From positions 1 to 64,000 of the forward strand of contig NZ_LMZQ01000017.1 in NCBI RefSeq assembly GCF_001442625.1: 64,000 nucleotides of DNA, given 5' to 3'. Made by a program: the position numbers and the translations under genes. How positions within the stretch are numbered: the stretch's first letter is position 1; each line of letters begins with the position of its first letter. This document shows positions 26,761-38,000 of this stretch, piece by piece. Origin of the DNA: Pedobacter ginsenosidimutans. Lineage in GTDB: Bacteria; Bacteroidota; Bacteroidia; Sphingobacteriales; Sphingobacteriaceae. Under the pieces are notes generated by a model that saw only the letters and a list, made by a program, of their open reading frames with translations, was not told the DNA's origin and ran no database searches.

Positions 26761-29700
26761 ATGAAAATATTTCTATATAGAATTTTCTGTCTATCTGTTA
26801 TGATTTTAACAATCATGGGATATTCAGGAACACTCCATGCACAGCAGCCTGTTACCGTGCGTGGAAAAGTAACCGATAAAAAAGATAAACTCGAAATTAT
26901 AGGTGCCTCAGTTATCGAGGTCGATCAGAATAAAAGAACCATTACCGGGGTAAGTACCGATATCAACGGGAATTTCGCCCTACGGGTAACCAATACCAAA
27001 AACCAGCTTGTGGTTTCATTTATTGGGTATAATAGCCATAATGCAGGTGTGATTGGTAACCGCACAACCATAAATGTAACATTAGAGCCAAGTTCGAACA
27101 GTTTGCAGGAAGTGGTATTAACAGCCAAAAAAATGGTGAATAACGGAACAGGTTTAAACATTGCCGAACGTAACTCTACTATTGCATCGGCCACTGTTAG
27201 CGGGAAAGCTTTAGAAGAATTGGCAGTAACCTCCATCGATCAGGCTTTGGCCGGACGTTTATCAGGAGTAGATTTTGGTACCACTTCAGGAGATCCGGGG
27301 GCAGGGATGTCAATCAGGATCCGTGGTACTTCGTCCATAAACGGTTCTGCCGAGCCACTTATTGTACTCGATGGCATGCCTTATGAAACGGAAATCCCTT
27401 CTGATTTTAACTTTGGAACAGCAGATGAGCAGGGTTATGCACAGCTTTTAAATATTGCACCATCCGACATTAAAGACATCACCGTTTTAAAAGATGCAGC
27501 CTCTACTGCGGTTTGGGGATCGAGGGCGGCTAACGGCGTACTTTTAATCAATACCAAACGTGGCGAAAGGGGAAGGCCTGTGGTATCGTATAATTTTAAG
27601 GGTTCGATGGCGCAACAGCCTAATCCTATTCCTTTTTTAACGGGCGATCAATATTCAATGCTTATTCCAGAAGCGGTAATGAATGCAACAGGGTTACCGC
27701 TCGACTTTTTAGGCAACAACGGACAGAATAAGGCCTTTCAGTACGACCCGTCTGATGCCTATTATTACTACAACTATAGCAACAACACCGATTGGGTAAA
27801 ACTGATTACCCGCAATGGTTATACACAAGATCATAACGTTTCAATGAGCGGGGGAGGTGAAAAAGCGCGTTATTATGCATCGGTTGGTTATTTAGGTCAA
27901 ACCGGAACTACTTTGGGAACCGATTTATCGCGGATTACAGCTAAGATTAATTTGGATTATATCGTATCGAGCAAACTGAGGTTCAGGACGGATGTAACCT
28001 ATACACATGTGGATAACAACCTCAACTATGATAAATCTTTGCGTAGCACGGCGATTAATAAAATGCCGAATATGTCTGATTATGAGTATGATGAATATGG
28101 AAATAAAACTTCAGCATATTTTTCGCCAATTTCCAATATCCAGGGCCGTTACAGTGCAACCTATAATCCTTTGGCCATGGCAAATGAAGGTGCAAGTCAT
28201 TTAATAGGCGAGCGTATTACACCAAAATTTAATCTTCAATACGATATTTCTCCGGTTTTGTTTTCGACGGTAGATGTTCAGTTTGATATCAACAATACCA
28301 AATCCAAAACCTTTTTACCTCAAATTGCCACCGGGCAACCAAGTACCGAACCAACTGTAAACCGGGCTTCTGATGCTGATGGCGATTCGTACAACATTCA
28401 GTCGAAAATTAACCTGATTTACCGTCCACATTTAAGCGAAAAGCATAATCTTCAGGGTTTGCTTTCTTTTCAAACCAACGATACTAAATCAGCCTCTTAT
28501 ACAGTTGCCACAGCAAATACGGCCTCCTCTGAATTTCAGGATCCATCTAATCCATCCATTACCAATGGATCTGGTCTGACCTTGAACTCCAGTCAGGCAC
28601 AATCCAGAAGCGTGGGGGTGCTGTTGCAGGCACAATATGAATTTTTAGACCGTTACATCATCAACATGAATGGCAGGGTAGATGGTAACTCCAAGTTCTC
28701 GCCAGATAATCGTTTTGGTCTTTTTCCAGGGATTTCTACCCGATGGAGAATTTCGGGCGAACCTTTTATGAAAAACCTTAAGTTCATTGATGATTTAAGT
28801 TTACGCTTAAGTTATGGTGCGAGTGGAAAAGCCCCAGGCAGTAATTATGCTTACTTTAACAATTACACACCATTTTCATGGTCGTATGCCGGTCGCGCTG
28901 CAGTTTATCCCTCTAACATCGAACTTTCCAGGTTAAAATGGGAAACTGTAGTAGGGAAGAACCTGGGTTTCAATTTATGGCTGTTCGATAGTCGTGTTAA
29001 AATCGACGCGGAAATTTATCAGAACACCACTAAAAACATGTTTTACAATGATCTGAGGATCGCCGCTACTACTGGCTACAATGCCATTGATATGAACATA
29101 GGTACCATGAACAACAATGGTTGGGAAATCGGTATCAATACTACCCCTGTTAAAACCAAAAAATGGATTGTAAACTTTGATTTCAATATTTCGAGGAACA
29201 TCAATTCCATCCAGTCCATTTCGGAGTTCTATCCAAGAGAAAGCTCCGTAGGGCTTCCAGCACAGGGATCTTATAAATCTTTTCTGATTATCGGTAATCC
29301 ATTCGGCTCGTATTATGGCTTTAAGTACAAAGGTGTGTATAAAGATGCTGATGCGACCATTGCCAGAGATCAGAACGGGAAAGAAATTGTTGGACCAAAC
29401 GGCCAGACCATTTACATGCGTTACAATTACCCAACGGTTGATTATGTATTCCAACCGGGTGATGCGATGTATGAAGACATTAATCACGATGGAAACATTG
29501 ATGAAAAAGACATGGTTTACCTCGGCAATTCGGTACCCAAATTTACCGGTGGTTTTGGGCCAAGCGTAATCTTTAATGGCAACCTAAAAGTACAGGCATT
29601 TTTTAGCTACCGCTATGGTTACGATATCGTAAACACGGCTAAAATTACCACCACCAATATGTATGGGGTTAACAACCAGAGTACTGCGGTTTTAAGGCGC

Positions 29701-30039
29701 TGGAGAAATCCTGGAGATGTGACTGATATGCCACGCGCTTTATACGGTGTAGGTTACAACTGGTTAGGCTCCGACCGTTATGTAGAAGATGCCTCCTTTA
29801 TCCGTTTAAGCTCGGTTACCGTACGTTACAACTTTACCCAGAATATGCTGAAAAGGGTCGGTGTAAAAAGTGCCAGCATTTATGTAACCGGACAAAATTT
29901 ATATACCTGGACGAAATATACCGGACAAGATCCTGATGTAACCTCTGTAGGGAGCAGTAATCCTTTTTCTTATGCCGCTGATGGTTCGCTCACACCACCA
30001 TCTAAAACCTTTACGATGGGCTTAACCCTTGGACTCTAA
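26761..30039 (+). CDS. SusC/RagA-type TonB-dependent outer-membrane transporter (first of three)
   Basis: The 1092-residue protein has a signal peptide (1-27, ending LHAQQ). It starts with the carboxypeptidase-D-like domain (about 32-110; VRGKVTDKKDK, STDINGNFALRV, LVVSFIGY). A TonB-box-like LQEVVLTA and the plug follow (LSGVDFGTTSGDPGAG, IVLDGMPYE, ITVLKDAASTAVWGSRAANG). A 22-strand-type barrel ends in the terminal Leu. Full length agrees with the family. With the SusD 10 bases downstream it would form a pedal-bin importer for glycan pieces made outside the cell. The pectin enzymes nearby suggest galacturonan or rhamnogalacturonan oligosaccharides; the exact ligand cannot be read from sequence. 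Confidence 0.95.
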   Translation: MKIFLYRIFCLSVMILTIMGYSGTLHAQQPVTVRGKVTDKKDKLEIIGASVIEVDQNKRTITGVSTDINGNFALRVTNTKNQLVVSFIGYNSHNAGVIGNRTTINVTLEPSSNSLQEVVLTAKKMVNNGTGLNIAERNSTIASATVSGKALEELAVTSIDQALAGRLSGVDFGTTSGDPGAGMSIRIRGTSSINGSAEPLIVLDGMPYETEIPSDFNFGTADEQGYAQLLNIAPSDIKDITVLKDAASTAVWGSRAANGVLLINTKRGERGRPVVSYNFKGSMAQQPNPIPFLTGDQYSMLIPEAVMNATGLPLDFLGNNGQNKAFQYDPSDAYYYYNYSNNTDWVKLITRNGYTQDHNVSMSGGGEKARYYASVGYLGQTGTTLGTDLSRITAKINLDYIVSSKLRFRTDVTYTHVDNNLNYDKSLRSTAINKMPNMSDYEYDEYGNKTSAYFSPISNIQGRYSATYNPLAMANEGASHLIGERITPKFNLQYDISPVLFSTVDVQFDINNTKSKTFLPQIATGQPSTEPTVNRASDADGDSYNIQSKINLIYRPHLSEKHNLQGLLSFQTNDTKSASYTVATANTASSEFQDPSNPSITNGSGLTLNSSQAQSRSVGVLLQAQYEFLDRYIINMNGRVDGNSKFSPDNRFGLFPGISTRWRISGEPFMKNLKFIDDLSLRLSYGASGKAPGSNYAYFNNYTPFSWSYAGRAAVYPSNIELSRLKWETVVGKNLGFNLWLFDSRVKIDAEIYQNTTKNMFYNDLRIAATTGYNAIDMNIGTMNNNGWEIGINTTPVKTKKWIVNFDFNISRNINSIQSISEFYPRESSVGLPAQGSYKSFLIIGNPFGSYYGFKYKGVYKDADATIARDQNGKEIVGPNGQTIYMRYNYPTVDYVFQPGDAMYEDINHDGNIDEKDMVYLGNSVPKFTGGFGPSVIFNGNLKVQAFFSYRYGYDIVNTAKITTTNMYGVNNQSTAVLRRWRNPGDVTDMPRALYGVGYNWLGSDRYVEDASFIRLSSVTVRYNFTQNMLKRVGVKSASIYVTGQNLYTWTKYTGQDPDVTSVGSSNPFSYAADGSLTPPSKTFTMGLTLGL

Positions 30040-30049
30040 ATGATTAACC

Positions 30050-31603
30050 ATGAACAGAAAAATTAAATATACGCTACTGGTCTTCGTTACACTGCTTAGT
30101 GTTTTTGGAACATCGTGCAAGAAATGGTTGGATTTAAAACCTCAGGACGGTTTAATCCGCGATGAATACTGGCAAACCAAAGAACAGCTTGATGCTGCGG
30201 TGATGGGCTGTTATGCCTCGCTTTTAGGCGGAAGCAATATACCCTTGGCCAAATACCTTTTTATTTGGGGCGAGCTCCGTGCCGATATGGTGGTGCCTGG
30301 TTTAGAAATTTCTTCCGATGATGACGAATCGAAACTGAGTGGATTGCTGAGGGATGAATTTGATATTATGCGCACCCAGATTGCCTCTACCAACACATTG
30401 GTAAACTGGGAGGCCATATACAAAACCATCAATTATTGCAATACCGTAATCAAATTTGCACCAGAGGTAATCAATAGGGATAAAACTTTAACGCAAACGG
30501 CTTTGAACGGTTATTTAGCCGAAGCCCATGCTTTACGCGGATTAATGTATTTCTATCTGCTCCGTTCGTTTGGCGAAGTACCACTTAAACTCGAACCCAC
30601 TTATAACGATTCGCAGATTGGCGCTATTGCCAAAAATACCCAGCAGGAAGTGTATCAGCAGGTAATTAAAGATTTGTTGTTTGGCAGCGAAAACGGACAG
30701 GTAACCTATGGCAGTATGGCCGAAGATCGGGGCAGAATGACCAAATTTTCTGCTTATACCGCACTGGCTGATGCTTATTTATGGAACGAAGAATATCAAA
30801 AAAGTATCGATGCGTGTAACAAGGTAATCGAATCGGGCAAATACAGGCTGCTGCCTAATGGCACCCAACAGACCGATTTTTACAATACGGTATACTTTAA
30901 CGGGAATTCAGTAGAAGGCATTTTTGAGTTTCAGTTTGATAACCAAAAGCTTAATCCCTTTGCACCCATGTTTGGCATAACCGGAAGGGAATTTAGGGCA
31001 GCAGATTGGATTGCAGAAGGTGGATTGTTCGGAACAGATTTGGCTAACCTGAGCAATAAAGATATCCGCGGAAATGGTACCTCGATGTTCGAAGCCAATT
31101 CTGCCATCTGCAAATTCACCAATTTCAGAACGGCAGCTACTTCTTTCACCCATTGGTTTGCCTATCGTTATTCGGACGTGTTATTAATGAAAGCAGAAGC
31201 GCTAACCTGGCTGGCACCTGGTAACAGTGCCAACGGAACTCAGGCCATTGAATTGGTTGGCCAAATCAGGACAGCCCGTAATGCACAAGCTTTTGTAGCC
31301 GATAAATTTATCGAAATACCCGATCCCGCGTTAACGGCCAATGTTTCGCAATATGTATTTGAAGAACGGGCACGCGAATTTGCTTTCGAAGGCAAACGTT
31401 GGTACGATATTCTGCGTAATGCCAAAAGAGGTAACTACGCAAACGAAAAACTACTGATTGACATTGTTTCTGCCAGTGCACAACCAAGTAAACAGCAAAC
31501 GGTAATTAATAAATACCGGGATCATAGAAGTCATTATTTTCCGATCTATTCTTATGAGTTGCAAACAAACAAGGCGCTTGTTCAAAATTCATTTTATCAA
31601 TAA
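30050..31603 (+). CDS. SusD/RagB-type surface glycan-binding lipoprotein (first of three)
   Basis: The 517-residue protein has a lipoprotein signal with C23 (GTSCKKWLDLKP) and the SusD N-terminal signature. TPR-like helices follow (AEAHALRGLMYFYLLRSFGEVPL, FSAYTALADAYLWNEEYQKSIDACNKVI). The late segment EERAREFAFEGKRWYDILRN is diagnostic of the family. It would cap the barrel of the SusC encoded just upstream and bind substrate at the cell surface. It is followed after 23 bases by a second FAS1 lipoprotein. Start and length agree with relatives. Confidence 0.95.
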   Translation: MNRKIKYTLLVFVTLLSVFGTSCKKWLDLKPQDGLIRDEYWQTKEQLDAAVMGCYASLLGGSNIPLAKYLFIWGELRADMVVPGLEISSDDDESKLSGLLRDEFDIMRTQIASTNTLVNWEAIYKTINYCNTVIKFAPEVINRDKTLTQTALNGYLAEAHALRGLMYFYLLRSFGEVPLKLEPTYNDSQIGAIAKNTQQEVYQQVIKDLLFGSENGQVTYGSMAEDRGRMTKFSAYTALADAYLWNEEYQKSIDACNKVIESGKYRLLPNGTQQTDFYNTVYFNGNSVEGIFEFQFDNQKLNPFAPMFGITGREFRAADWIAEGGLFGTDLANLSNKDIRGNGTSMFEANSAICKFTNFRTAATSFTHWFAYRYSDVLLMKAEALTWLAPGNSANGTQAIELVGQIRTARNAQAFVADKFIEIPDPALTANVSQYVFEERAREFAFEGKRWYDILRNAKRGNYANEKLLIDIVSASAQPSKQQTVINKYRDHRSHYFPIYSYELQTNKALVQNSFYQ

Positions 31604-31626
31604 TTGCTAACCAAAAAAATAAAGCT

Positions 31627-33381
31627 ATGAAACAGAATGTTAAAATAGTGCTGCTGGGATTATGCAGTTTATTTATGTGTCTTTGGGCTTGTCGTAAAGA
31701 CTCGGTAGTAAAAGGGACATCAAATGTGGTAAATATGACCCAATATTTAAGTGATCACCCTGATCAGTTTTCAGAATTGTCAAAGATCCTCGAAATCTCC
31801 GAAACAGCTTCTTTTTTGAATGCTTATGGATCTTACACACTTTTTGCACCAAGCAACGAGGCCATTAAAGCTTATCTGCAAACCAAAGGGAAAAGTGCTG
31901 TAGCCGATGTTTCTGCTGCCGATTGGAAGAGTTTCATCCGTTTACATCTGCTTGAAGATTCTATACCCACATCGAGGTTTACCGATGGTAAGCTTTTCAA
32001 TTTAACCATGTACGGTCAATATTTAACCACTTCTTCCGAGCTGATTTCGGGAGTGACGAAAATCCGTATCAACAGGCAGGCAAGTGTAATCCAGCCTAAT
32101 ATTTCAGTAGGGAATGGTTTGATCCACAGTATCGATCATGTATTAACTCCGGCTACTTTAACCGTTGCGCAAACCGTTGCCGCAAATCCTGATTATTCGA
32201 TTTTTACCGAAGCGCTCCGGGAAAGTGGTCTGTATGATAAACTGAACATCCTTCCTGCCAATAATCCAGACGAAAAGCAGAAATTTTTGACGGTAATTCC
32301 TGAAAGTAATGCCACACTCGCTGCAGCAGGCATTAACAGTTATGCGGCTTTAAAAGCCAAATATTCGGCTACGGGAAATGTAACACAGCCAACAGATGGT
32401 TTACAGCTTTTTTTAAACTATCACATTTTATATGATGCCAAGTATTTAGCCGATATCATTACCGCCAGTGCGCACAATACTTTAGCACCTTTGGAGGTTT
32501 TAACCTCAAAGCTTTCTGGCGAAACCGTATTGATGAATGATGATACCTTTAATGGCGTTTACGAACCTGGTTTTTCACTCCTTCGCGATAAAAGTGATGT
32601 TACGGCCAGCAATGGTGTAGTACATCAGCCTTCTGCACATTTCGATATTAAAGTACGCGCACCATTCAGGGTTGATTTTGATGTTTGTGCTTTTCCCGAA
32701 ATGTTGAAGAATACACAGTATTATAAAAAGAACAATTATTTCTTTACCGGCGATGAGGCCGCTGCTTTAACCGAAATTAAATTCTCGGGAAGAGAAGAAG
32801 GAAAAGATCCAACCAAATCGCTGATTTATAGATACGGCAGTGGCGGAACTTCGACCAACTCGTACAACAAAGATATTTTAGTTATCCCGCTGGCTACCGG
32901 TGGAACATCAAATACCTCAGAATGGGTGGAATTTAGAACGCCGTTGCTGATTAAAGGAAAATATAAAATCTGGGTATGTATTTATGCACAGGCCGAATCG
33001 AATACCACTACCGAGGTTCAGGCCAGTATTGGTTTGGATGGCACTACTGATAGAGCTCCTTTATCAAATTCGCGCATTTTAAACTTTACGGTAAAACGTC
33101 CGGGAATAAACAAAGTAGTAAATGGGGTAACGGTGATTGATGCTGATGCAGAAGAAGCTGTAGGTTTTAAAACCTATATGTCGAGTACGGCAGGCGCACA
33201 GATTGGAAAATTAATGGGCATTGCAGATTTACCACAAACAGGCCGTTATTGGTTACGTTTAAAAGCCATAAACGGCTCGCAGGCCACCAATAATGTCGAT
33301 ATGATTCACATTATTCCGGTTAACGACGACCAGCAATACTGGAAATACAATGTTGATGGATCTAAAATACTAAGGCCATAA
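31627..33381 (+). CDS. FAS1 lipoprotein with a C-terminal beta-sandwich domain
   Basis: The 584-residue protein has a lipobox C22 (LWACRKD). FAS1 domain one covers about 38-180 (FSELSKILEISETASFL, YTLFAPSNEAIKAYL, GLIHSIDHVLTP). A second FAS1 domain is at about 185-345 (SIFTEALRESGLYDKL). From about 345 to the end lies a different, beta-rich domain (FRVDFDVCAFPEML, WVEFRTPLLIKGKYKIWVCIYAQ, LPQTGRYWLRLKAING), whose look is that of a carbohydrate-binding beta-sandwich. The position directly after SusD is where SusE/F-type glycan-binding proteins normally lie, so I infer surface glycan binding by the C-terminal domain. Confidence 0.82.
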   Translation: MKQNVKIVLLGLCSLFMCLWACRKDSVVKGTSNVVNMTQYLSDHPDQFSELSKILEISETASFLNAYGSYTLFAPSNEAIKAYLQTKGKSAVADVSAADWKSFIRLHLLEDSIPTSRFTDGKLFNLTMYGQYLTTSSELISGVTKIRINRQASVIQPNISVGNGLIHSIDHVLTPATLTVAQTVAANPDYSIFTEALRESGLYDKLNILPANNPDEKQKFLTVIPESNATLAAAGINSYAALKAKYSATGNVTQPTDGLQLFLNYHILYDAKYLADIITASAHNTLAPLEVLTSKLSGETVLMNDDTFNGVYEPGFSLLRDKSDVTASNGVVHQPSAHFDIKVRAPFRVDFDVCAFPEMLKNTQYYKKNNYFFTGDEAAALTEIKFSGREEGKDPTKSLIYRYGSGGTSTNSYNKDILVIPLATGGTSNTSEWVEFRTPLLIKGKYKIWVCIYAQAESNTTTEVQASIGLDGTTDRAPLSNSRILNFTVKRPGINKVVNGVTVIDADAEEAVGFKTYMSSTAGAQIGKLMGIADLPQTGRYWLRLKAINGSQATNNVDMIHIIPVNDDQQYWKYNVDGSKILRP

Positions 33382-33434
33382 TGAAAATACCACAATGTCT
33401 ACTGCGATTGCTTAAGAGAAGATAATAAAAAATA

Positions 33435-33514
33435 TTGTCATCCTGAGCTTGTCGAAGGACAGATGCCTTTTGTTTTGGACTATTGAGAAGTCTTCGACAA
33501 GCTCAGACTGACAA
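33435..33514. repeat. Inverted repeat with CCTGAGCTTGTCGAAGG arms
   Basis: Arm one (33435-33460) contains TCCTGAGCTTGTCGAAGGA and arm two (33490-33514) contains TCTTCGACAAGCTCAGA; the flanking TTGTCA and TGACAA also pair. This roughly 25-base-arm hairpin is of the widespread intergenic type seen in many Bacteroidota and looks like a REP-like mobile repeat. It sits inside the operon, between two FAS1 genes. Confidence 0.75.
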
Positions 33515-33575
33515 CGATTATGATCCTCCCCATAAGAGAGGAATTAAATAAAATTTAAAAATTATACCAACCGAA

Positions 33576-35078
33576 ATGATTGATTTTAAACCAGGATATT
33601 TTGTTTTGCTATTTCTATACACCTGTTTAGCCTTTGCTGGCTGTAAGGATGCATGGAAAGACCACACAGAGATCAATATCGAAAGATTAGACCGGACCCT
33701 TTTTGAGCAGATCAGTAACGATGCCAACCTGAGTACTTTTACTTCATATGTGGTAAAAACAGGTTACGACGCTGTGCTGAAATCGTCTAAATCTTTTACG
33801 GTATGGGCGCCCAGTAACGAAGCGCTAAAAAGCATAGATCCTACTGTGGTAAATGATACAGCTGCTTTAAAGCGTCTGGTGGGGAACTATATTGCCAATC
33901 AGAGCTATTTTACCACAGCACCAAAGCCATCGCTGGTGATCAGGATGCTAAATGGCAAGAATACCATTTTCACCAAAACTACTTTCGAAGAAGCAAATAT
34001 TAATCAGGCTGATGTTTACGTGAAAAATGGCGTTTTGCATACTATAAATGCCGCATCAATGCCCAAAGCAAATGCCTGGGAGTTTTTGCAAAGCCTAAGT
34101 ACCGCGAGTTTGCAGAAAGATTTCATCAAAAGCCAGGAGCAGGAAGAAGTAGATACCAGCAAAGGTGTTTTGCTGTACAAAGATCCGGTAACTACAAAAG
34201 GCGTTTACCAGGAAGGTACAACCTTTAAAGTAATCAGAAACAGGTATTTTCAACGCATTTCCAATATCAGCAGCGAAGATAGTTTGATGACGTACATCAT
34301 TTTAAACAATACTGCTTTTACCGCTGAGCAAAATAAACTGGCTGCCTATAACAAGCATGCCAATGCACTTTATGCCGATACCTTAACCAAGTGGAGTGTA
34401 GTAAGAGATCTGGTTGTAAATAAGGTATATGGATTAAATGAATTACCCGATTCGCTGACTACCGTTACCGGAGTGAAAATTCACTTAGATAAAAGCGCAA
34501 TTGTAGAAACCCGTTTGTTAAGCAATGGTATTGCCTATGTGGTAAATAACATTGGTTATAAACTGATGGAGAATAAAATCCCAACGGTTGTTATTCAGGG
34601 CGAAATGCCCGATTCGTTACGTGTGCCTGCCAACCCACTGGCGAGGATTAAAAATGATCCACAAGGTAAACGTTTCACCGATCTGCAAACAGGTAGTATT
34701 ACCTCTAGTCCGAATCCACTTTATTATTATCGTTACAAATCCACTGTTCATTCAGTGAAGTACGAAGTGTATTGGAGAGCGATAAACGATATCCTGGTAG
34801 CGCCAATTAGCATGAAAGTAGATTTTAATACCAGCAGAAGTTTTGGTAGCGTACTTTTTCCGTTGGCGACTGTAGGTTACCGTTCCGTACCATCCATAAT
34901 TGGTTTGGCGCAGGGTAGTGATGCTTACCGCGATGCCTATAAAGAAGTCTATTTAGGCACTTATACTGCTGATACTTATGGAACGCTGTACACTTTTCTG
35001 GCTTCATCTTTAGCCGCATCAAGTACCGCACCAACTGCCCTTTCTTTAGATTATATCAAACTAAAACCAGTTAACTAA
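33576..35078 (+). CDS. FAS1 lipoprotein, third in the operon
   Basis: The 500-residue protein has a lipobox C23 (FAGCKDAWKDH). A clear FAS1 domain covers about 40-175 (STFTSYVVKTGYDAVL, SFTVWAPSNEALKSI, NGVLHTINAASMP). A second, weaker FAS1-like part lies at about 180-345 (YIILNNTAFTAEQNKL, ETRLLSNGIAYVVNNIGYKL). The remainder is beta-rich (SVKYEVYWRAINDILVAPI, LSLDYIKLKPVN) and may bind ligand. It follows the intergenic repeat and lies 16 bases before the second SusC, so it pairs with that transporter set. The three FAS1 proteins of the operon differ strongly in sequence and are not recent copies. Confidence 0.8.
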   Translation: MIDFKPGYFVLLFLYTCLAFAGCKDAWKDHTEINIERLDRTLFEQISNDANLSTFTSYVVKTGYDAVLKSSKSFTVWAPSNEALKSIDPTVVNDTAALKRLVGNYIANQSYFTTAPKPSLVIRMLNGKNTIFTKTTFEEANINQADVYVKNGVLHTINAASMPKANAWEFLQSLSTASLQKDFIKSQEQEEVDTSKGVLLYKDPVTTKGVYQEGTTFKVIRNRYFQRISNISSEDSLMTYIILNNTAFTAEQNKLAAYNKHANALYADTLTKWSVVRDLVVNKVYGLNELPDSLTTVTGVKIHLDKSAIVETRLLSNGIAYVVNNIGYKLMENKIPTVVIQGEMPDSLRVPANPLARIKNDPQGKRFTDLQTGSITSSPNPLYYYRYKSTVHSVKYEVYWRAINDILVAPISMKVDFNTSRSFGSVLFPLATVGYRSVPSIIGLAQGSDAYRDAYKEVYLGTYTADTYGTLYTFLASSLAASSTAPTALSLDYIKLKPVN

Positions 35079-35094
35079 GCCCTTAAAAGAATTT

Positions 35095-38000
35095 ATGTAC
35101 AACTATACAAAAACGGTTATCAAAGGAATTTTACCGTGCTTATTGTTCTTTGCACTGAACAACTCTTTGTTGGCTCAAGAGAAAGATTCGGTAAGCACCA
35201 CGGTAATCAAATTTAAAAGGCCTACCGGACCGCAGGTGAGTGGTGTGGTAATTGGCGCATCGAGTAAAAAGCCATTGCCGGGTATCAGCGTTTCGGTAAC
35301 AGGTTATGCTGCTGCACTTACAGATGAAAAGGGAAATTTTAAAATCGGTGTACCCAATTACAATGCAGTGCTGGTGATTTCGGGTCAAGGTTATCAATCT
35401 AAAGAAGAAGCACTTAAAGGGCGCAAAACGATCAGCAAGATTGCCTTGTTCGAAGAACGTTACGTTTCGGTATACGATGCTGCAGTATTGCCATTTGGCA
35501 CTGCTTTAAAGAACCGCACACCTTACTCGGCTAGCACGGTAAACCTGAACGGAAGCTGGGAGCGTAGCAACGAAACACCAGATTCTTATTTGCAGGGAAA
35601 AATTGCCGGATTAGAGGTGCTTAGAAGATCAGGCACACCAGATATTGGTGCCGATCTTTACTTGCGCGGGTATAATTCTTTATATGCGGCTAACCAACCC
35701 CTAATTGTGGTTGATGGTGTAATTTATGATGTAAATACGTATGGGAGCTCCATTATCGCTGGTCACCAAAATAACAGGTTAGCTAACATCGACCTTAAAG
35801 ACATTGACAATATTACCCTCATTAAAGATGGTGCATCGGTATATGGAACCAAAGGTGCTAACGGTGTATTAATGATTACCACTGGCCGGGCTAAAGATGT
35901 GGCCACTCGATTGGATTTTTCGGCATATGGAGGTTACAATGGTACAGTAAGTCTTTTACCTGTAATGGAAGCCGATAATTACCGCATTTTCTTATCTGAT
36001 CTGCTTAAAACCAAACCGGGTATGACCGATGCGCTGATTAAAGCAGAACCTTATATGAATGATAATCCGAATCCTGCTTATTACAATTATCATCAGAATA
36101 TTAACTGGCAGGATCAGGTAATGAGCAGCGGCATCAGTCAGAACTATTACCTGAAAGTAACCGGAGGCGATGATATTGCTACTTATGCTTTATCTCTCGG
36201 CTACCTGAATAACGATGGTTTAACCGATAGTACCAATTTAACCCGTTACCAAACCCGTTTTAATGCCAATCTGAATCTTTCGGCTAAATTAAAATCGCAG
36301 GTAAACCTCGCCTTTACCCGTAGCGAGCAGAACTTAAGAGATCAGGGACAGGCTTATGCCACCAACCCCTTATACCTGGCATTGGTTAAAGCACCTTTCC
36401 TTTCTCCTTTTGAGCTGTCAGAAACTGGTGTTCAATCGCCAAACCTTGCCGATACCGACATATTTGGTACAAGTAACCCCAGCGCAGCGATTAAAAACAT
36501 CCAGGCACTTAACCGCAGTTACCGTTTTTCAGGTTCCGTCGGGTTTAATTATGAGTTCAATAAAACTTTTAAAGCCAATGCGCTCGTAGGTATTACGTAC
36601 GATAAAGTGCGCGAAAACTATTTTACACCCATGTTGGGTATTGCCCCGGTTTTATTGCCCACCGCAGTTGGTTACAATAAGGCTGCAGCAGGTGTACAGC
36701 GTTTGTTTACGGTAAATACTGATACTTGGGTGTCATACAATAAAGATTTAAATGAGGTAAGTAAATTAAGTGCAAACTTAGGCTTCAGGTTGCAGCACAG
36801 CAGTGCCGAAGTAGATAACGGCGCTAGTTTTAATACGGCCAGTGATGATTTCGTGACATTGGGCGGTACGCAAAGTACGCTACGTGTGGTAGGTGGGTCT
36901 TTGGGTAAATGGAACTGGTTGAACAACTATTTTAATGTGAATTACGAAGCTTACAATAAGTACTTCGTATCGTTCAATATAGCCGCCGATGCTTCTTCGC
37001 GTTTTGGTAAAGATATACCCGACGTACTGAATTTTAATGGCGTAAAAATGGCTTTGATGCCATCTGTTGCAGCCTCATGGCTGATCTCGTCAGAAAGTTT
37101 TATGGCTAATAACAACTTTATAGAAAGTCTGAAACTGCGGGCCAGTTATGGCTTAACCGGCAATGATGATATTGGCAACTATACAGCCAAATCGTACTAT
37201 GTATCGCAGAATTTTTTAGGCCGGCAGGGATTGGTTAGGGGAAATATTGGCAATACTGCCCTAAAATGGGAGCGTAATGCCAAATTAAATGTTGGAGTGG
37301 ATGCTTCCTTTTTGAAGGAAAGATTAAACATCAGCTTAGATCTTTACCAGAACAAGATTAGCGACATGCTGATTTACGAACCGTTGTTAACTTCAACAGG
37401 CTTCAGTTATGCCGTAAGTAATGGCGGTAGCATGAGCAATAGCGGTTTAGAACTTTCAATAAACGGTAGATTGATAAATCAAACGGATCTGAAATGGGAC
37501 ATGGGCCTTACGTATAGTTTAAACCGGAATAAGATTAGCCAGTTGGGTGGAAACGATCAGTTACTTACACAATATAGTGGAGCTACCATTATCACTCAGA
37601 TCGGTGATGCAGCCAATTTATTCTATGGTTATAAAAGCAATGGGGTATATACTTCAGCTGCTGAAGCTGTTGCTTCGGGCCTGAGCAATAAAACTGCCGA
37701 CGGTGCTTTTATTCCTTTTCAGGGAGGAGATATGAAGTTTGCCGACCTGAATGGTGATAAAGTTATTGATGAGCGAGATCGCCAGGTGATCGGTAATCCA
37801 AATCCTGATTTTGTTGGCGCATATAGCAACAAACTGAGTTACAAACGCTGGTCGTTAGATGCTCTTTTCACTTTTAGTTATGGCAACGAGATCTACAACA
37901 GTACACGTGCCATTTTAGAAAACATGAACGGTTACAATAACCAAAGCCCTGCGGCAGTAAACCGTTGGCGTGTTGATGGACAGGCAACCGATGTGCCACG

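Noticed and set aside
28975..29487. 170-residue minus-strand frame within the first SusC
   Set aside because: It is opposite well-conserved barrel sequence and has no recognisable feature; it is a shadow of the real gene.
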